A stretch of DNA of 64,000 nucleotides from contig NW_017962925.1 of NCBI RefSeq assembly GCF_001661345.1, forward strand, positions 62,001 to 126,000, written 5' to 3'. The translations under genes and the position numbers were made by a program. Source of the stretch: Ascoidea rubescens DSM 1968. Its lineage: Eukaryota; Ascomycota; Saccharomycetes; Ascoideales; Ascoideaceae. Below the pieces are notes generated by a model that was not told the origin of the DNA, ran no database searches, and saw nothing but the letters and a program-made list of their open reading frames with translations. Of the stretch, positions 62,757 to 64,000 are shown one piece after another (position 1 is the stretch's first letter; the number at the start of each line of letters is the position of its first letter).

Positions 62757-64000
<1,244 letters not shown>

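Overview
This window is nuclear DNA from an ascomycete budding yeast (Saccharomycotina). The evidence is dense mostly intron-poor genes, clear orthologues of yeast genes (TIM23, SMM1, DPL1, HEM1, YAP1, RPL12, SUR2, MHR1, CDC20, PRP21, BCK1, MGA2/SPT23, ERV14, MED14, LYS1), a few very short introns with the yeast branch point TACTAAC, and A+T-rich coding DNA full of asparagine and glutamine tracts. A small spliced gene for a complex I accessory subunit (39240-39528) argues that the species keeps respiratory complex I, so it is unlikely to belong to the Saccharomycetaceae. In-frame CTG codons are scarce; whether they mean leucine cannot be settled here.

Layout, left to right. 1-9.6 kb: a 3'-truncated CDC1/TED1-type phosphoesterase (-), a Zn2Cys6 transcription factor (+), TIM23 (+) and dihydrouridine synthase SMM1 (-). 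9.6-18.6 kb: an orphan Asn/Ser-rich protein, sphingosine-phosphate lyase DPL1, a PQ-loop vacuolar-type transporter and an unrecognised coiled-coil protein, all on +. 18.7-28.3 kb: HEM1 (-), YAP1 (+), an acyl-CoA-binding ATG37-like gene with a tiny first exon (-), and RPL12 (-). 29.4-42 kb: an IBD2-like protein (+), SUR2 (-), MHR1 (-) head to head with a second mitoribosomal gene (+), a HAD phosphatase (-), a short-chain dehydrogenase (+), the complex I subunit (-) and CDC20 (+). 42-64 kb: PRP21 (-) head to head with the very large BCK1 (+, one-base frame break in a C run), MGA2/SPT23 (-) head to head with spliced ERV14 (+), MED14 (+), a spliced RidA gene (-) and the 5' end of LYS1 (+).

There is no gene cluster for one pathway. 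Functional echoes exist (two sphingolipid genes, several mitochondrial genes, BCK1 stress signalling and YAP1 oxidative response), but genes appear individually regulated; the best candidate for shared control is the MHR1/mitoribosomal divergent pair. Four introns (74-86 nt) were found by combining donor, branch point and acceptor with protein continuity. I see no tRNA, rRNA, transposon, retroelement or CRISPR array.

The most interesting structure is at the base-composition level. Promoter regions, above all divergent ones, carry G+C-rich islands in otherwise A+T-rich DNA. The enrichment leaks into flanking coding sequence on both sides whatever the gene orientation, with purines on the left and pyrimidines on the right of each island on the + strand. 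The two single n bases in the window both sit in long AAT runs and look like assembly joins.
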